In this document: one piece after another, positions 50,677 to 58,530 of the stretch
Layout: each line of letters begins with the position of its first letter
Numbering within the stretch: position 1 is the stretch's first letter
Assembly: GCF_018617385.1 (NCBI RefSeq)
Contig: NZ_JACSKA010000003.1
Coordinates: 1 to 64,000, forward strand
Length of the DNA stretch: 64,000 bases
Direction of reading: 5' to 3'
Origin: Exiguobacterium sp018617385
Lineage (GTDB): Bacteria > Bacillota > Bacilli > Exiguobacteriales > Exiguobacteriaceae
Program-made: the position numbers and the translations under genes
The notes under the pieces: generated by a model
Seen by the model: the letters and a program-made list of their open reading frames with translations, nothing else
Told to the model about the DNA's origin: nothing
Database searches by the model: none

Positions 50677-52449
50677 TCATGTCGTCTTAAACACATGGAC
50701 GACATCTTTTAATTCAGACGACATATGACTCATCGTCTCGGCGATGCCGTTGATTTCTTGAATGGCGGCAAGCTGTTCTTCGACGTTCGCACCGGCTTCT
50801 TCGACGCTACGCTGTGTCGAGACGGCGTTCGTCGACATATCTTCAACAGAGACGGCAACTTCAGTCGTGTTGACACTCACTTCCTCTGTCGCTGCCGCAA
50901 TCTCACTCATTTGACGCGACGTCTCTTCGATGACCGATACGATCTCCCGGAACGCTTCGGCCACTTCTCCCATTTGTGATACCCCGTTCTCGACATGTAC
51001 GCTCGATTCTTCGAACGCCGATTCGACTTGCTCCGTGTCACGTTGAATGTCACGGACGACGGTCTGGATTTGAATGGCGGATTGTTTCGACTCCTCAGCG
51101 AGCTTTCTCACTTCTGCCGCGACGACGGCAAACCCTTTTCCGTGCTCACCCGCACGTGCCGCTTCAATCGCCGCGTTTAAGGCAAGCAAGTTCGTCTGTT
51201 CCGTGATGGCCGTGATGGAACGGGTAATCTTTTCAATCTCAAGCGATTGGTTCGATAGACGGTTCACCATCTGTTGGGTGAGCTCGTTGGCACGTCGAAT
51301 TTCTTGCATTCGTTTCTCTGCCAATTGAACGGTCTCAAGTCCACCGTTCGCCGCCTCGAGTGTATGTATCGTCTGCTCATTTACACCTTGCGATGCCGCA
51401 GCGATTTGATTCAATCCATCGACCGCTTGATTGACACCAATCGTTCCTTCTTCAGCTCGCTTCGAGGATCCTTGCGCAGCCACATTCATCTCTTCGAACA
51501 ATCGAGAGACGCCTTGGGTCGTTGTCGCGACATGGTCTGTGCTTGCGTAAAGTTCTTCAGAATATGCGGTCACTTTGTCCGACGCTTCTCCAACCCGACG
51601 AATCAAACCGACCAAGTTATGCTTCATTTCATTGAATGCCGTTACGAGGTCTCCTAGTTCATCGTTAGAGGCGACCTCGATATCTTCTCCCGTCAAATCC
51701 CCTTCTGCCATGATGCGTGCCTGACGACCAAGTCGATTGATCGGTTTCAAGAAGAGGCGCTGTAAGGCAAGTAAAGACAGAACTCCAATCACGACACCGC
51801 CAATGCTGATGATGAGCATCCAAAGAATTGAACTTTCTGCATCTGCTTGTACCGCTTTCGTCTCAGATTCGAGGAGCTCCCCTTTATATTCGACAAGGTC
51901 GGTCACGGTCATCCGAACACGGTCCGTCGTCGGTGTCACACTTGTGTTGAGCACCGTCTTATAGCCGATTTCGTCTTGTTGTTGACGAAGTTCGACGGCA
52001 CGGTTCATCTCACGGTCTAGTAGCTCGTTAAATTTCTCCAAATCGCCCAACCAAGACAAGACCTTTTCATCAGATGATGATGCCTTCAGCTTCTTCATCA
52101 ATTCGTCTCGCTGCTCTTGAGCACCCTGCAAACTGATGAGCGTCTTCGGATTGGCCACAAGCATATAGTAGTTCAAGTATCGTTCGGCATCCGTCACCGC
52201 TAGTGATAGATTCTCTGCAAGCAGCATTTCCTGCATGCCTTCACTGAGGACCCGGTCATAAGCGGCAGTCGATTGTCTCAATTGATAAGATCCGAGCGCG
52301 CCGACAATGACGAGCGCAATGATCGTCGGAATGAGTGCGATGGACATCCGTCGTCTCAGGGACGAGCGTCCTTTCTGTTTCGTACCACTTCGTTTTATGG
52401 TCCAGCCTTTCCACTTCTTCATCGGGTTAATCAATCGTTTCACGTCCAT
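50677..52449 (-). CDS. Methyl-accepting chemotaxis protein
   Basis: Transmembrane chemoreceptor of 590 residues feeding CheA. A basic N terminus is followed by TM1 (about 35-55), a four-helix-bundle type extracytoplasmic sensor (about 56-205), TM2 (LWMLIISIGGVVIGVLSLLALQ, about 206-227), a HAMP domain, and the long cytoplasmic coiled coil with the signaling tip AIEAARAGEHGKGFAVVAAEVRKLAEES, shown by its landmark GEHGKGFAVVAAEVRKLA. The ligand is unknown; no Cache or PAS fold is evident. Monocistronic, convergent with zupT. Confidence 0.93.
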   Translation of the reverse strand: MDVKRLINPMKKWKGWTIKRSGTKQKGRSSLRRRMSIALIPTIIALVIVGALGSYQLRQSTAAYDRVLSEGMQEMLLAENLSLAVTDAERYLNYYMLVANPKTLISLQGAQEQRDELMKKLKASSSDEKVLSWLGDLEKFNELLDREMNRAVELRQQQDEIGYKTVLNTSVTPTTDRVRMTVTDLVEYKGELLESETKAVQADAESSILWMLIISIGGVVIGVLSLLALQRLFLKPINRLGRQARIMAEGDLTGEDIEVASNDELGDLVTAFNEMKHNLVGLIRRVGEASDKVTAYSEELYASTDHVATTTQGVSRLFEEMNVAAQGSSKRAEEGTIGVNQAVDGLNQIAAASQGVNEQTIHTLEAANGGLETVQLAEKRMQEIRRANELTQQMVNRLSNQSLEIEKITRSITAITEQTNLLALNAAIEAARAGEHGKGFAVVAAEVRKLAEESKQSAIQIQTVVRDIQRDTEQVESAFEESSVHVENGVSQMGEVAEAFREIVSVIEETSRQMSEIAAATEEVSVNTTEVAVSVEDMSTNAVSTQRSVEEAGANVEEQLAAIQEINGIAETMSHMSSELKDVVHVFKTT

Positions 52450-52564
52450 GTCATTCGTTCTCCTTCATCTCGGATTTCTTCTCAACTTGACATTAATGCA
52501 AACGTTTTCACGAATCAAATCGATTTTTCGAAATGAGGTGGATAAATTTTGAATCCGATTCGTT

Positions 52565-52613
52565 TTGACAAAAAGAAGCCATCTTTGTATACTTTAAATC
52601 GTAATTATTACGT
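52565..52613 (+). promoter_or_regulatory. Promoter with Zur-like operator before the FAD enzyme gene
   Basis: TTGACA (52565-52570), 17 nt, TATACT (52588-52593). Immediately downstream is TCGTAAT-T-ATTACGT (52599-52613), which matches the 7-1-7 Bacillus Zur consensus TCGTAAT-N-ATTACGA at all but the last base. A repressor here would block transcription when zinc is plentiful. The rest of the 52450-52629 spacer shows nothing else. Confidence 0.78.
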
Positions 52614-52629
52614 TTTGAAAGGACTCTCT

Positions 52630-53781
52630 ATGATTGTGGAACATACAAAGTTATTAATCATTGGTGCTGGTGTACACGGAATGACCCTCGCCATCTCATA
52701 TATGGAACAAGGCGGGTGCTTAGAGGATTTGATTATCATCGATCGACTCACTGACCCGTTAGCGAACTGGAAACAACAAACGGCATCCATCTCCATGTCG
52801 CATCTGCGTTCGACTCGAGTGCATCACGTTTCGTCGAATCCCCATGCGTTGAAGCAGTTCGCCTCGCGCTATGCCTATCGTTCCAATCATTTCAAAGATA
52901 CGTTCGGACGTCCATCGCTCGAACTGTTCAACGACCATGCCGAAACGTCATGGAACGACTATCGTCTTCAAGAACGTTTCCTCGGGGATGAGCGTGTGCT
53001 GACTGTTCGAAAAGACGAGACACGTTATCATATCCGGACGGACCGTCGTCTCATCACGGCCGACGCGGTCATTGTCGCCATCGGGCAATCTGGACATGTC
53101 GTGTTACCGGAGTGGACAGACGAACATTGTCGGCATGTCTTCATGAAAGACCCGTCGGACGAATCAGATGAAGTGATCATCGTCGGCGGTGGCATCACGG
53201 CACTTCATTATGTGGTGAAGCGTGCCAAACAAGGTCACCGTGTCACACTTGTGACGAGACGTCCGCTCGAAGTGAGTCAATTTGACGCCGATCGACAGTT
53301 CATGGGACCAAAAGGACTTGATCGCTTCCATCGACTAAAGGACGATTGGACGACAAAGCGCTCGTTCCTTGTCCGGGAACGGAAGCCAGGTTCCGCCCCA
53401 AATGATCTCGTGTTAAAGGTGAAACGATTGATTCAATCGAATGCCGTCACACATCTAATCGGAGAAGTAGAACGAAAAGACGATTCGTTATTCGTGAATG
53501 GTGACAAGCTTTCCGGTGAAGAAGTGGTCTGTTGTACCGGGATTCGACCTCATCCTGTGAATGAGACATTTCTTCAGCCCTTGATGGAACAATTCAACCT
53601 CCCCCTCACTCCATGCGGAACTCCGGTTTTAACTGAGCAGCTCGAGTGGGCACCTGGTCTCTATTTGACAGGCCCTTACGCCGATTTGATCATCGGTCCG
53701 TTCGCAAGAGCCGTCTATGGCGGACAAGAGGCCGCTCGAAGAATCCTCCCCCAACTTCTAGCGACACAAAAAAGCGTCTGA
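52630..53781 (+). CDS. FAD/NAD(P)-binding oxidoreductase, possibly Zur-controlled
   Basis: Two-dinucleotide-fold flavoprotein of 383 residues; substrate unknown. The start is ATG 52630, 5 nt after GAAAGGAC; upstream in-frame codons lie before the promoter -10 or in the operator. FAD-binding GxGxxG is in LLIIGAGVHGMTLA (about 8-21), a second NAD(P) fold in VIIVGGGITALHYV (about 187-200), and the final FAD motif in LYLTGPYADLIIGPFA. Overall it recalls the N-hydroxylating monooxygenase/SidA-like group, but similarity is loose and a generic pyridine nucleotide-disulfide-like oxidoreductase remains possible. The Zur-like box suggests a role in zinc limitation, for example metallophore-type chemistry. 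Confidence 0.78.
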   Translation: MIVEHTKLLIIGAGVHGMTLAISYMEQGGCLEDLIIIDRLTDPLANWKQQTASISMSHLRSTRVHHVSSNPHALKQFASRYAYRSNHFKDTFGRPSLELFNDHAETSWNDYRLQERFLGDERVLTVRKDETRYHIRTDRRLITADAVIVAIGQSGHVVLPEWTDEHCRHVFMKDPSDESDEVIIVGGGITALHYVVKRAKQGHRVTLVTRRPLEVSQFDADRQFMGPKGLDRFHRLKDDWTTKRSFLVRERKPGSAPNDLVLKVKRLIQSNAVTHLIGEVERKDDSLFVNGDKLSGEEVVCCTGIRPHPVNETFLQPLMEQFNLPLTPCGTPVLTEQLEWAPGLYLTGPYADLIIGPFARAVYGGQEAARRILPQLLATQKSV

Positions 53782-53800
53782 CCGTATCGGTCAGACGCTT
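53772..53800. terminator. Bidirectional terminator between FAD enzyme gene and yajC
   Basis: 13-bp perfect stem (53772-53784 with 53788-53800, 3-nt loop) spanning the stop of the FAD enzyme gene. Confidence 0.88.
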
Positions 53801-53806
53801 ACTTGC

Positions 53807-54085
53807 TTATTCCTCAAATGAGGCATTCGCTTTTTTCACGACTTCCGCAACTGCGCTTCGGTTGAAGCGGAGAAGCGATTGATCGCATTTCAAAACGACA
53901 TGTGTGTCTTCGATTTGATGAACGACGCCGTGTAAACCACCGATTGTGACAACGCTGTCGCCACGCTCGAGGGCGTTTTGCATCGCTTGTACTTCTTTTT
54001 GGCGTTTCGTCTGTGGACGAATCAAAAGGAAGTAAAATACGACGAAAATCAAGATCATTGGTAATAACGCAACGATTGTTTCCAT
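53807..54085 (-). CDS. yajC: Preprotein translocase accessory protein YajC
   Basis: Small membrane subunit associated with SecDF. Start ATG 54085 (92 residues; AGGGTG 10 nt upstream) is preferred over the ATG three codons earlier, which sits 3 nt from the ribosome binding site. One N-terminal membrane helix (IVALLPMILIFVVFYFLLI), then the family motif RPQTKRQKEVQAMQNALERGDSVVTIGGLHG. It follows tgt as in most Bacillales. Confidence 0.93.
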   Translation of the reverse strand: METIVALLPMILIFVVFYFLLIRPQTKRQKEVQAMQNALERGDSVVTIGGLHGVVHQIEDTHVVLKCDQSLLRFNRSAVAEVVKKANASFEE

Positions 54086-54169
54086 GAGTAACATTCACCC
54101 TTTCCTTCAATATCAGGTTCATTATACCGTGAAACTGAAGCATTGTCACACAATGTCCGACATGATTGC

Positions 54170-55315
54170 TTAGAAATTCTTTGCGTTCGGCTTGTTGTAG
54201 CCGTATTCTTCAAAGAACTCTTCTTTGAAATCGAGCAAGCGGTCTTCACGAATCGCTTGACGAACCTGCTCCATCAACTTCACGAGGAAGTGAAGATTGT
54301 GTGTCGTACACAAGTGAAGACCAAACATCTCATCCGCTCGAATCAAGTGGTGAACGTACGCGCGCGAGTAATTCTTACACGTATTACAGTCACACTTCTC
54401 ATCGATTGGACCGAAGTCCGTCTTGTACTTCGCTTGTTTGATCGTGACGCGACCTTTCGACGTCATGAGCGTTCCGTTTCGTGCAATACGTGTCGGAAGG
54501 ACACAGTCGAACATGTCAATCCCGCGAATCGACCCTTCAATCAACGCATCCGGTGAGCCGACGCCCATCAAATAACGCGGTTTGTTCTCTGGCATGAGCG
54601 GCGTCGTGAATTCGAGGGCACGATACATGACGTCTTTCGGTTCACCGACCGAGAGACCACCGACCGCATATCCTGGGAAATCAAGTGAGACGAGGTCTTG
54701 GGCGCTTTGACGACGAAGGTCCTCATATTCTCCACCTTGGATGATGCCGAAGAGCGCCTGGTCTTCTGGACGTTCGTGTGCCTCGAGGCAACGTTCCGCC
54801 CAACGGCTCGTCCGCTCGACCGATTTTTTCATATATTCATGTGTCGCCGGATAAGGCGGGCACTCGTCAAATGCCATCATGATGTCCGACCCGAGCGCGT
54901 TTTGAATCTCCATCGCTTTTTCTGGTGACAAGAACAACTTGTCTCCGTTCAAATGGTTACGGAAATGTACGCCTTCCTCTTGAATGTTTCGAAGGTCGGC
55001 TAGTGAGAACACTTGGAATCCACCCGAGTCCGTGAGGATTGCCCCGTCCCAGTTCATGAACTTATGAAGTCCACCCGCTTGTTTGATGACCTCATGTCCT
55101 GGACGAACCCAGAGATGATAGGTGTTCGACAAGATAATGTTCGCACCCATCGCCTTGACCTGTTCAGGTGCCATCGTCTTGACGCTCGCTTGCGTCCCGA
55201 CCGGCATGAAGACCGGTGTCTCGAACGACCCGTGCGGCGTATGGACGATTCCGTGCCGCGCTCCGGTCTGTTTACATGTGTGGATGTGTTCGTATGTGAC
55301 TGCATGTTTTGTCAT
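54170..55315 (-). CDS. tgt: Queuine tRNA-ribosyltransferase
   Basis: Exchanges guanine-34 for the queuosine precursor preQ1 in GUN-decoding tRNAs. In 381 residues: nucleophile Asp region TDSGGFQVFSL (near 93), second Asp in RGIDMFDCVLPTRIARNG, and the zinc site CDCNTCKNYSRAYVHHL (about 308-325). It overlaps the queA stop by 4 nt (ATGA), pairing it with the next step of the same pathway. Confidence 0.97.
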   Translation of the reverse strand: MTKHAVTYEHIHTCKQTGARHGIVHTPHGSFETPVFMPVGTQASVKTMAPEQVKAMGANIILSNTYHLWVRPGHEVIKQAGGLHKFMNWDGAILTDSGGFQVFSLADLRNIQEEGVHFRNHLNGDKLFLSPEKAMEIQNALGSDIMMAFDECPPYPATHEYMKKSVERTSRWAERCLEAHERPEDQALFGIIQGGEYEDLRRQSAQDLVSLDFPGYAVGGLSVGEPKDVMYRALEFTTPLMPENKPRYLMGVGSPDALIEGSIRGIDMFDCVLPTRIARNGTLMTSKGRVTIKQAKYKTDFGPIDEKCDCNTCKNYSRAYVHHLIRADEMFGLHLCTTHNLHFLVKLMEQVRQAIREDRLLDFKEEFFEEYGYNKPNAKNF

Positions 55316-56370
55316 TTTGTTACTTCCTTCCTCGTGATGAGCATCGCGTCTCCAAAGCTGAAGAAGCGGTATCGTTCTGCGACCGCAGTCCGATAAGCGT
55401 GTAAGATGATGTCGCGCGTCGCGAACGCCGAGACGAGCATGACGAGCGTCGATTTAGGCAAGTGGAAGTTCGTGATCAATCCATCGATCGCCTTCAACTC
55501 GACACCCGGGTAGATAAAGATATCCGTCCAGCCCGATGACTCGACGAAGTCCCCATGGTCTCGCATGATCGTCTCGAGTGTCCGCGTCGATGTCGTGCCG
55601 ACCGCAAAGATGCGACCGCCATTCGCTCGAATCTCCCGAAGCGCAGATGCCGATTCAGCCGACAACTCGAAATATTCACTATGCATCGTATGTTCCTCGA
55701 TCGAATCAGCCGTCACCGGACGGAACGTCCCGAGGCCGACGTGAAGCGTGAGTGGGATTAACCGAACCCCTTTCGCTTTCGCTGCCTCGAGCAGTTCCTC
55801 GGTGAAATGAAGACCGGCTGTCGGAGCGGCCGCACTGCCTCGTTCACGGGCATAGACCGTTTGATAACGGTCTTGGTCATCGAGTTGTTCGCGAATGTAC
55901 GGTGGGAGCGGCATCGTTCCAAGCTCGTCTAAAATCTCATAGAAGATGCCGTCGTAGTCAAACTTGAAACGACGTCCGCCTTCTGGGAGTTCCTCGACAC
56001 ATTCCGCGCGGAGAAGACCGTCCCCGAACTCGACGATGGACCCGACGCGAACTTTTTTCGCCGGTTTGACGAGCGCTTCCCATACATCATCTTCCGTCTG
56101 TTTCAACAAGAGCAGTTCGACTTTCCCGCCTGTTTCTTGCTTCGCCCCAAAGAGACGTGCCGGTAAGACACGCGAATCGTTGACGACGAGCGCATCCCCT
56201 TCGTTCAAGTAATCGAGCACGTCACGGAAATGGCGATGTTCGATGTCCCCTGTCTCGCGGTCTAATACGAGCAAGCGTGAGCTCGTCCGATCGAGCAATG
56301 GGACTTGCGCGATCAACTCTTCTGGCAATTCGAAATCATAATCGTTTACGTTCAATTGAATGTCTTGCAT
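55312..56370 (-). CDS. queA: S-adenosylmethionine:tRNA ribosyltransferase-isomerase
   Basis: Transfers the ribosyl part of SAM to preQ1 in tRNA to give epoxyqueuosine. The 352 residues have DYDFELPEELIAQVPLLDRTSSRLLVLDR, VNDSRVLPARLFG, SAAAPTAGLHFTEELL and FHLPKSTLVMLVSAFAT, all family landmarks. Its last bases overlap tgt (4 nt), and it begins 4 nt after ruvB. Confidence 0.97.
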   Translation of the reverse strand: MQDIQLNVNDYDFELPEELIAQVPLLDRTSSRLLVLDRETGDIEHRHFRDVLDYLNEGDALVVNDSRVLPARLFGAKQETGGKVELLLLKQTEDDVWEALVKPAKKVRVGSIVEFGDGLLRAECVEELPEGGRRFKFDYDGIFYEILDELGTMPLPPYIREQLDDQDRYQTVYARERGSAAAPTAGLHFTEELLEAAKAKGVRLIPLTLHVGLGTFRPVTADSIEEHTMHSEYFELSAESASALREIRANGGRIFAVGTTSTRTLETIMRDHGDFVESSGWTDIFIYPGVELKAIDGLITNFHLPKSTLVMLVSAFATRDIILHAYRTAVAERYRFFSFGDAMLITRKEVTK

Positions 56371-56373
56371 ACC

Positions 56374-57375
56374 TTACTCCTCTTCCTCTTCATAACCAAA
56401 ATGCGACTTGGCAAACTGTGTGATCATCCGTCCTCGCGGCGTGCGCTGCAAGAATCCTTGTTGTAATAAATAGGGCTCATAGACATCCTCAATCGTCTGA
56501 GCATCCTCACCGATGGTCGCGGCAAGCGTCTCAAGCCCGACCGGTCCACCTCCGAACCGCTCCACCATGGCCCGAAGCAATCGATGATCGACTTCATCGA
56601 GTCCGAGCGCATCGACGTGTAGCCGGTCGAGCGCATCAGATGCGAGCACTGGATCGATTTCTTTCGTACCAGCCACTTGTGCGAAATCACGGACACGACG
56701 CAAGAGACGGTTCGCAACTCGTGGCGTCCCTCGTGAGCGTTTCGCAATCGCACCGCTCGCCTCAGGTGAGATGGAGAGGCGGAACAACTGGGCCGTCCGG
56801 CTGACGATGGCTGCTAATTCATGTGTTTCATAATATTCGAGCTTCAACGTGACACCGAAACGGTCACGTAAAGGTGCCGACAACATCCCGGCCCGTGTCG
56901 TCGCCCCGACGAGCGTGAACGGTGGTAGGTCGATGCGGACGCTACGTGCCATCTCGCCTTGCCCATAGACGATGTCGAGACAGTAATCTTCCATCGCCGG
57001 ATAAAGGATCTCTTCAATCGTCCGGCTCAAGCGGTGAATCTCGTCAATGAACAAGACGTCTCCCGGTTCGAGCGTCGAGAGGATTGCGGCCAAATCACCT
57101 GGTCGTTCAATCGCCGGGCCGGCGGTCGTCTTGATCCCGACGCCCATCTCGTTGGCGATGATTTGGGCGAGCGTCGTCTTCCCGAGTCCCGGGGGACCGT
57201 ATAAGAGCACGTGGTCGAGCGTCTCACTTCGAAGTTTGGCGGCTTGAATGAAGACGGACAAATTGCCTTTCGCCTTTTCTTGCCCGATATATTGCTCGAA
57301 GCGCTGCGGACGTAAGCTCCACTCTTCAGAGTCTTCATATTGCTGATGAGATTGTGACAACAATCGTTCGTCCAT
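56374..57375 (-). CDS. ruvB: Holliday junction branch migration ATPase RuvB
   Basis: Hexameric AAA+ motor that drives Holliday junction migration with RuvA. In 333 residues: LRPQRFEQYIGQEKAKGNL, Walker A YGPPGLGKTTLAQII (near 59), Walker B LFIDEIHRLSRTIEEILYPAMEDYCLD, sensor 1 GATTRAGMLSAPLRDRFG, and the C-terminal winged helix with YEPYLLQQGFLQRTPRGR. It follows ruvA by 10 nt. Confidence 0.97.
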   Translation of the reverse strand: MDERLLSQSHQQYEDSEEWSLRPQRFEQYIGQEKAKGNLSVFIQAAKLRSETLDHVLLYGPPGLGKTTLAQIIANEMGVGIKTTAGPAIERPGDLAAILSTLEPGDVLFIDEIHRLSRTIEEILYPAMEDYCLDIVYGQGEMARSVRIDLPPFTLVGATTRAGMLSAPLRDRFGVTLKLEYYETHELAAIVSRTAQLFRLSISPEASGAIAKRSRGTPRVANRLLRRVRDFAQVAGTKEIDPVLASDALDRLHVDALGLDEVDHRLLRAMVERFGGGPVGLETLAATIGEDAQTIEDVYEPYLLQQGFLQRTPRGRMITQFAKSHFGYEEEEE

Positions 57376-57385
57376 AGCTTCCTCC

Positions 57386-57973
57386 TTATTTCAGTAACAG
57401 CTGTAGCGCGCGTTTTATGTACGCGTCGGTCGTCAAGATTTCTCCGCTTAATGCTTTGCGGACTTTTGCGATTTCCCGTTCAGAGTAGCCGAGCGCGACG
57501 AGCGCCTCACACGCCTCATCGAGTTCAGATGCACCTTGTGCGAACAACCCTTCGTTCGGCACGTAATCCGGTGCGAGCTCGGATAACTTCCCTTTCAAGT
57601 CGAGTGCCATCTGTTTGGCCGTCTTCTTCCCGACTCCCGGGAACTTCGTCAAATATTTCTCATTCTCGGTTTCAATCGCATCGATCAACGCGTCGATATC
57701 GCCGGACGCGACGATGGCAAGCGCACCTTTTGGTCCGATCCCGCTCACGCTGAGGAGTTTATTGAACAGCTCACGCTCGCGACGTGAACGGAAACCGTAT
57801 AACGTCTGTTGGTCTTCACGCACGTAATGATGCGTAAACACGATTACATGTTCGTCTTGTTCACGATAAAAAAACGGGTTAGGCACATGTACTTTGTAGC
57901 CGACGCCCGAGACATCTAACGTTATATATTCCGCACACACATAGGCGACGGGTCCTTTTACGAATTCAATCAC
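57386..57973 (-). CDS. ruvA: Holliday junction branch migration protein RuvA
   Basis: Junction-binding subunit that tetramerises on four-way DNA and recruits RuvB. The 195 residues show the OB fold (MIEFVKGPVAYVCAEYITLDVSGVGYKVHV), two helix-hairpin-helix motifs (LLSVSGIGPKGALAIV; LTKFPGVGKKTAKQMALDLKGKL) and the C-terminal RuvB-binding domain (DEACEALVALGYSEREIAKV). No LexA box is seen in its upstream region, unlike the damage-inducible ruvAB of B. subtilis. Confidence 0.96.
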   Translation of the reverse strand: MIEFVKGPVAYVCAEYITLDVSGVGYKVHVPNPFFYREQDEHVIVFTHHYVREDQQTLYGFRSRRERELFNKLLSVSGIGPKGALAIVASGDIDALIDAIETENEKYLTKFPGVGKKTAKQMALDLKGKLSELAPDYVPNEGLFAQGASELDEACEALVALGYSEREIAKVRKALSGEILTTDAYIKRALQLLLK

Positions 57974-58037
57974 GGTGTACTCTCCTTTTCGGTCGGAAAA
58001 ACTGCATTTATTGTACCATAATGGGCGACACGAAAAA

Positions 58038-58061
58038 AGGACAGGCGTTTACCTGTCCTCA
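58038..58061. repeat. 24-bp hairpin, left copy of a direct repeat
   Basis: AGGACAGGCGTTTACCTGTCC plus TCA, itself a 9-bp hairpin. Identical at 58502-58525 in the same orientation. This copy is followed on the minus strand by T6 (58033-58038), so it is a working-looking terminator. Confidence 0.9.
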
Positions 58062-58096
58062 GCTTGTTGACAAATAACATGTTCGAACTCGTCCTT

Positions 58097-58188
58097 CCGG
58101 CGCCCACGCTTTCCGCAGGCAATCCCGGAGCCGCATCGCGACTCAAGTCGCTGCTGGGTCTCCGTCGGATTGCTTTCCTGCAAGAGTC
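58097..58188 (-). repeat. Palindromic intergenic element, copy 1 (minus orientation)
   Basis: About 92 bp, inverted relative to the copy at 58372-58466. Shared core on the minus strand: GGAGACCCAGCAG, then GAC, then GTCGCGATGCGGCTCC, with GACTC at one end and GGAAAGCG near the other. It resembles the short dispersed palindromic elements with GACTCCTG...GGAAAGCGAG ends common between genes in Bacillales; that comparison is from memory. Confidence 0.75.
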
Positions 58189-58211
58189 GGGGCGCCGTCG
58201 GGCGAGCAACG

Positions 58212-58248
58212 CAAACGGTCGTCATCTGGCGGCCGTTTGTCTTTTTCT
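58212..58248 (+). terminator. Hairpin with T tract inside the repeat pair
   Basis: 10-bp stem (58212-58221 with 58230-58239, one mismatch) followed by TCTTTTTCT on the plus strand. It overlaps the end of the possible 23-codon gene on the other strand. Confidence 0.5.
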
Positions 58249-58293
58249 AAGGCCACGACGGCCAAGGATGGATTGTGTCGACTTGTTAATCAT
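58222..58293 (-). CDS. Possible 23-residue basic peptide between inverted repeats
   Basis: Speculative. On the minus strand a TATAAT (58326-58331), a strong AGGGGGCGG site and ATG 58293 are correctly spaced, and the frame (MINKSTQSILGRR, then GLRKRQTAAR) ends at TGA with net charge of about +7 and no acidic residue. The -35 is weak. It lies exactly between the two inverted elements. No similarity to a known peptide is recognised. Confidence 0.3.
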   Translation of the reverse strand: MINKSTQSILGRRGLRKRQTAAR

Positions 58294-58371
58294 TAGATCC
58301 GCCCCCTGTGTGTTCTTCTCACACCATTATATGGGACGAAGGACAAAAGGTGACCAAGAACGGGCAGGCGA

Positions 58372-58466
58372 GACTCCTGAGGGAATAGCAAGCAAAGGGA
58401 GACCCAGCAGTGACGCAGTCGCGATGCGGCTCCCTGCTTGCCCCTAGGAAAGCGAGCCGTGTCCGG
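58372..58466 (+). repeat. Palindromic intergenic element, copy 2 (plus orientation)
   Basis: About 95 bp, inverted relative to 58097-58188: GACTCCTGAGGGAATAGC at the left, the core GGAGACCCAGCAG...GTCGCGATGCGGCTCC in the middle and GGAAAGCGAGCC at the right. The core arms pair with each other, so each copy alone also folds. Confidence 0.75.
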
Positions 58467-58501
58467 ATTGGGCATAAGACCTATACTTTGTCTACAGTCT
58501 G

Positions 58502-58525
58502 AGGACAGGCGTTTACCTGTCCTCA
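58502..58525. repeat. 24-bp hairpin, right copy of a direct repeat
   Basis: Identical to 58038-58061 and 5 nt after the nadA stop. This copy lacks a T tract on the minus strand. The spacer 57974-58530 contains only these repeats, the hairpin and the possible mini-gene. Confidence 0.9.
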
Positions 58526-58530
58526 AGCAA

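Noticed and set aside
58064..58447. A 127-codon open frame across the nadA-ruvA spacer on the plus strand
   Set aside because: It runs through both inverted elements, so the frame is a by-product of GC-rich repeats; no ribosome binding site and no protein-like pattern.
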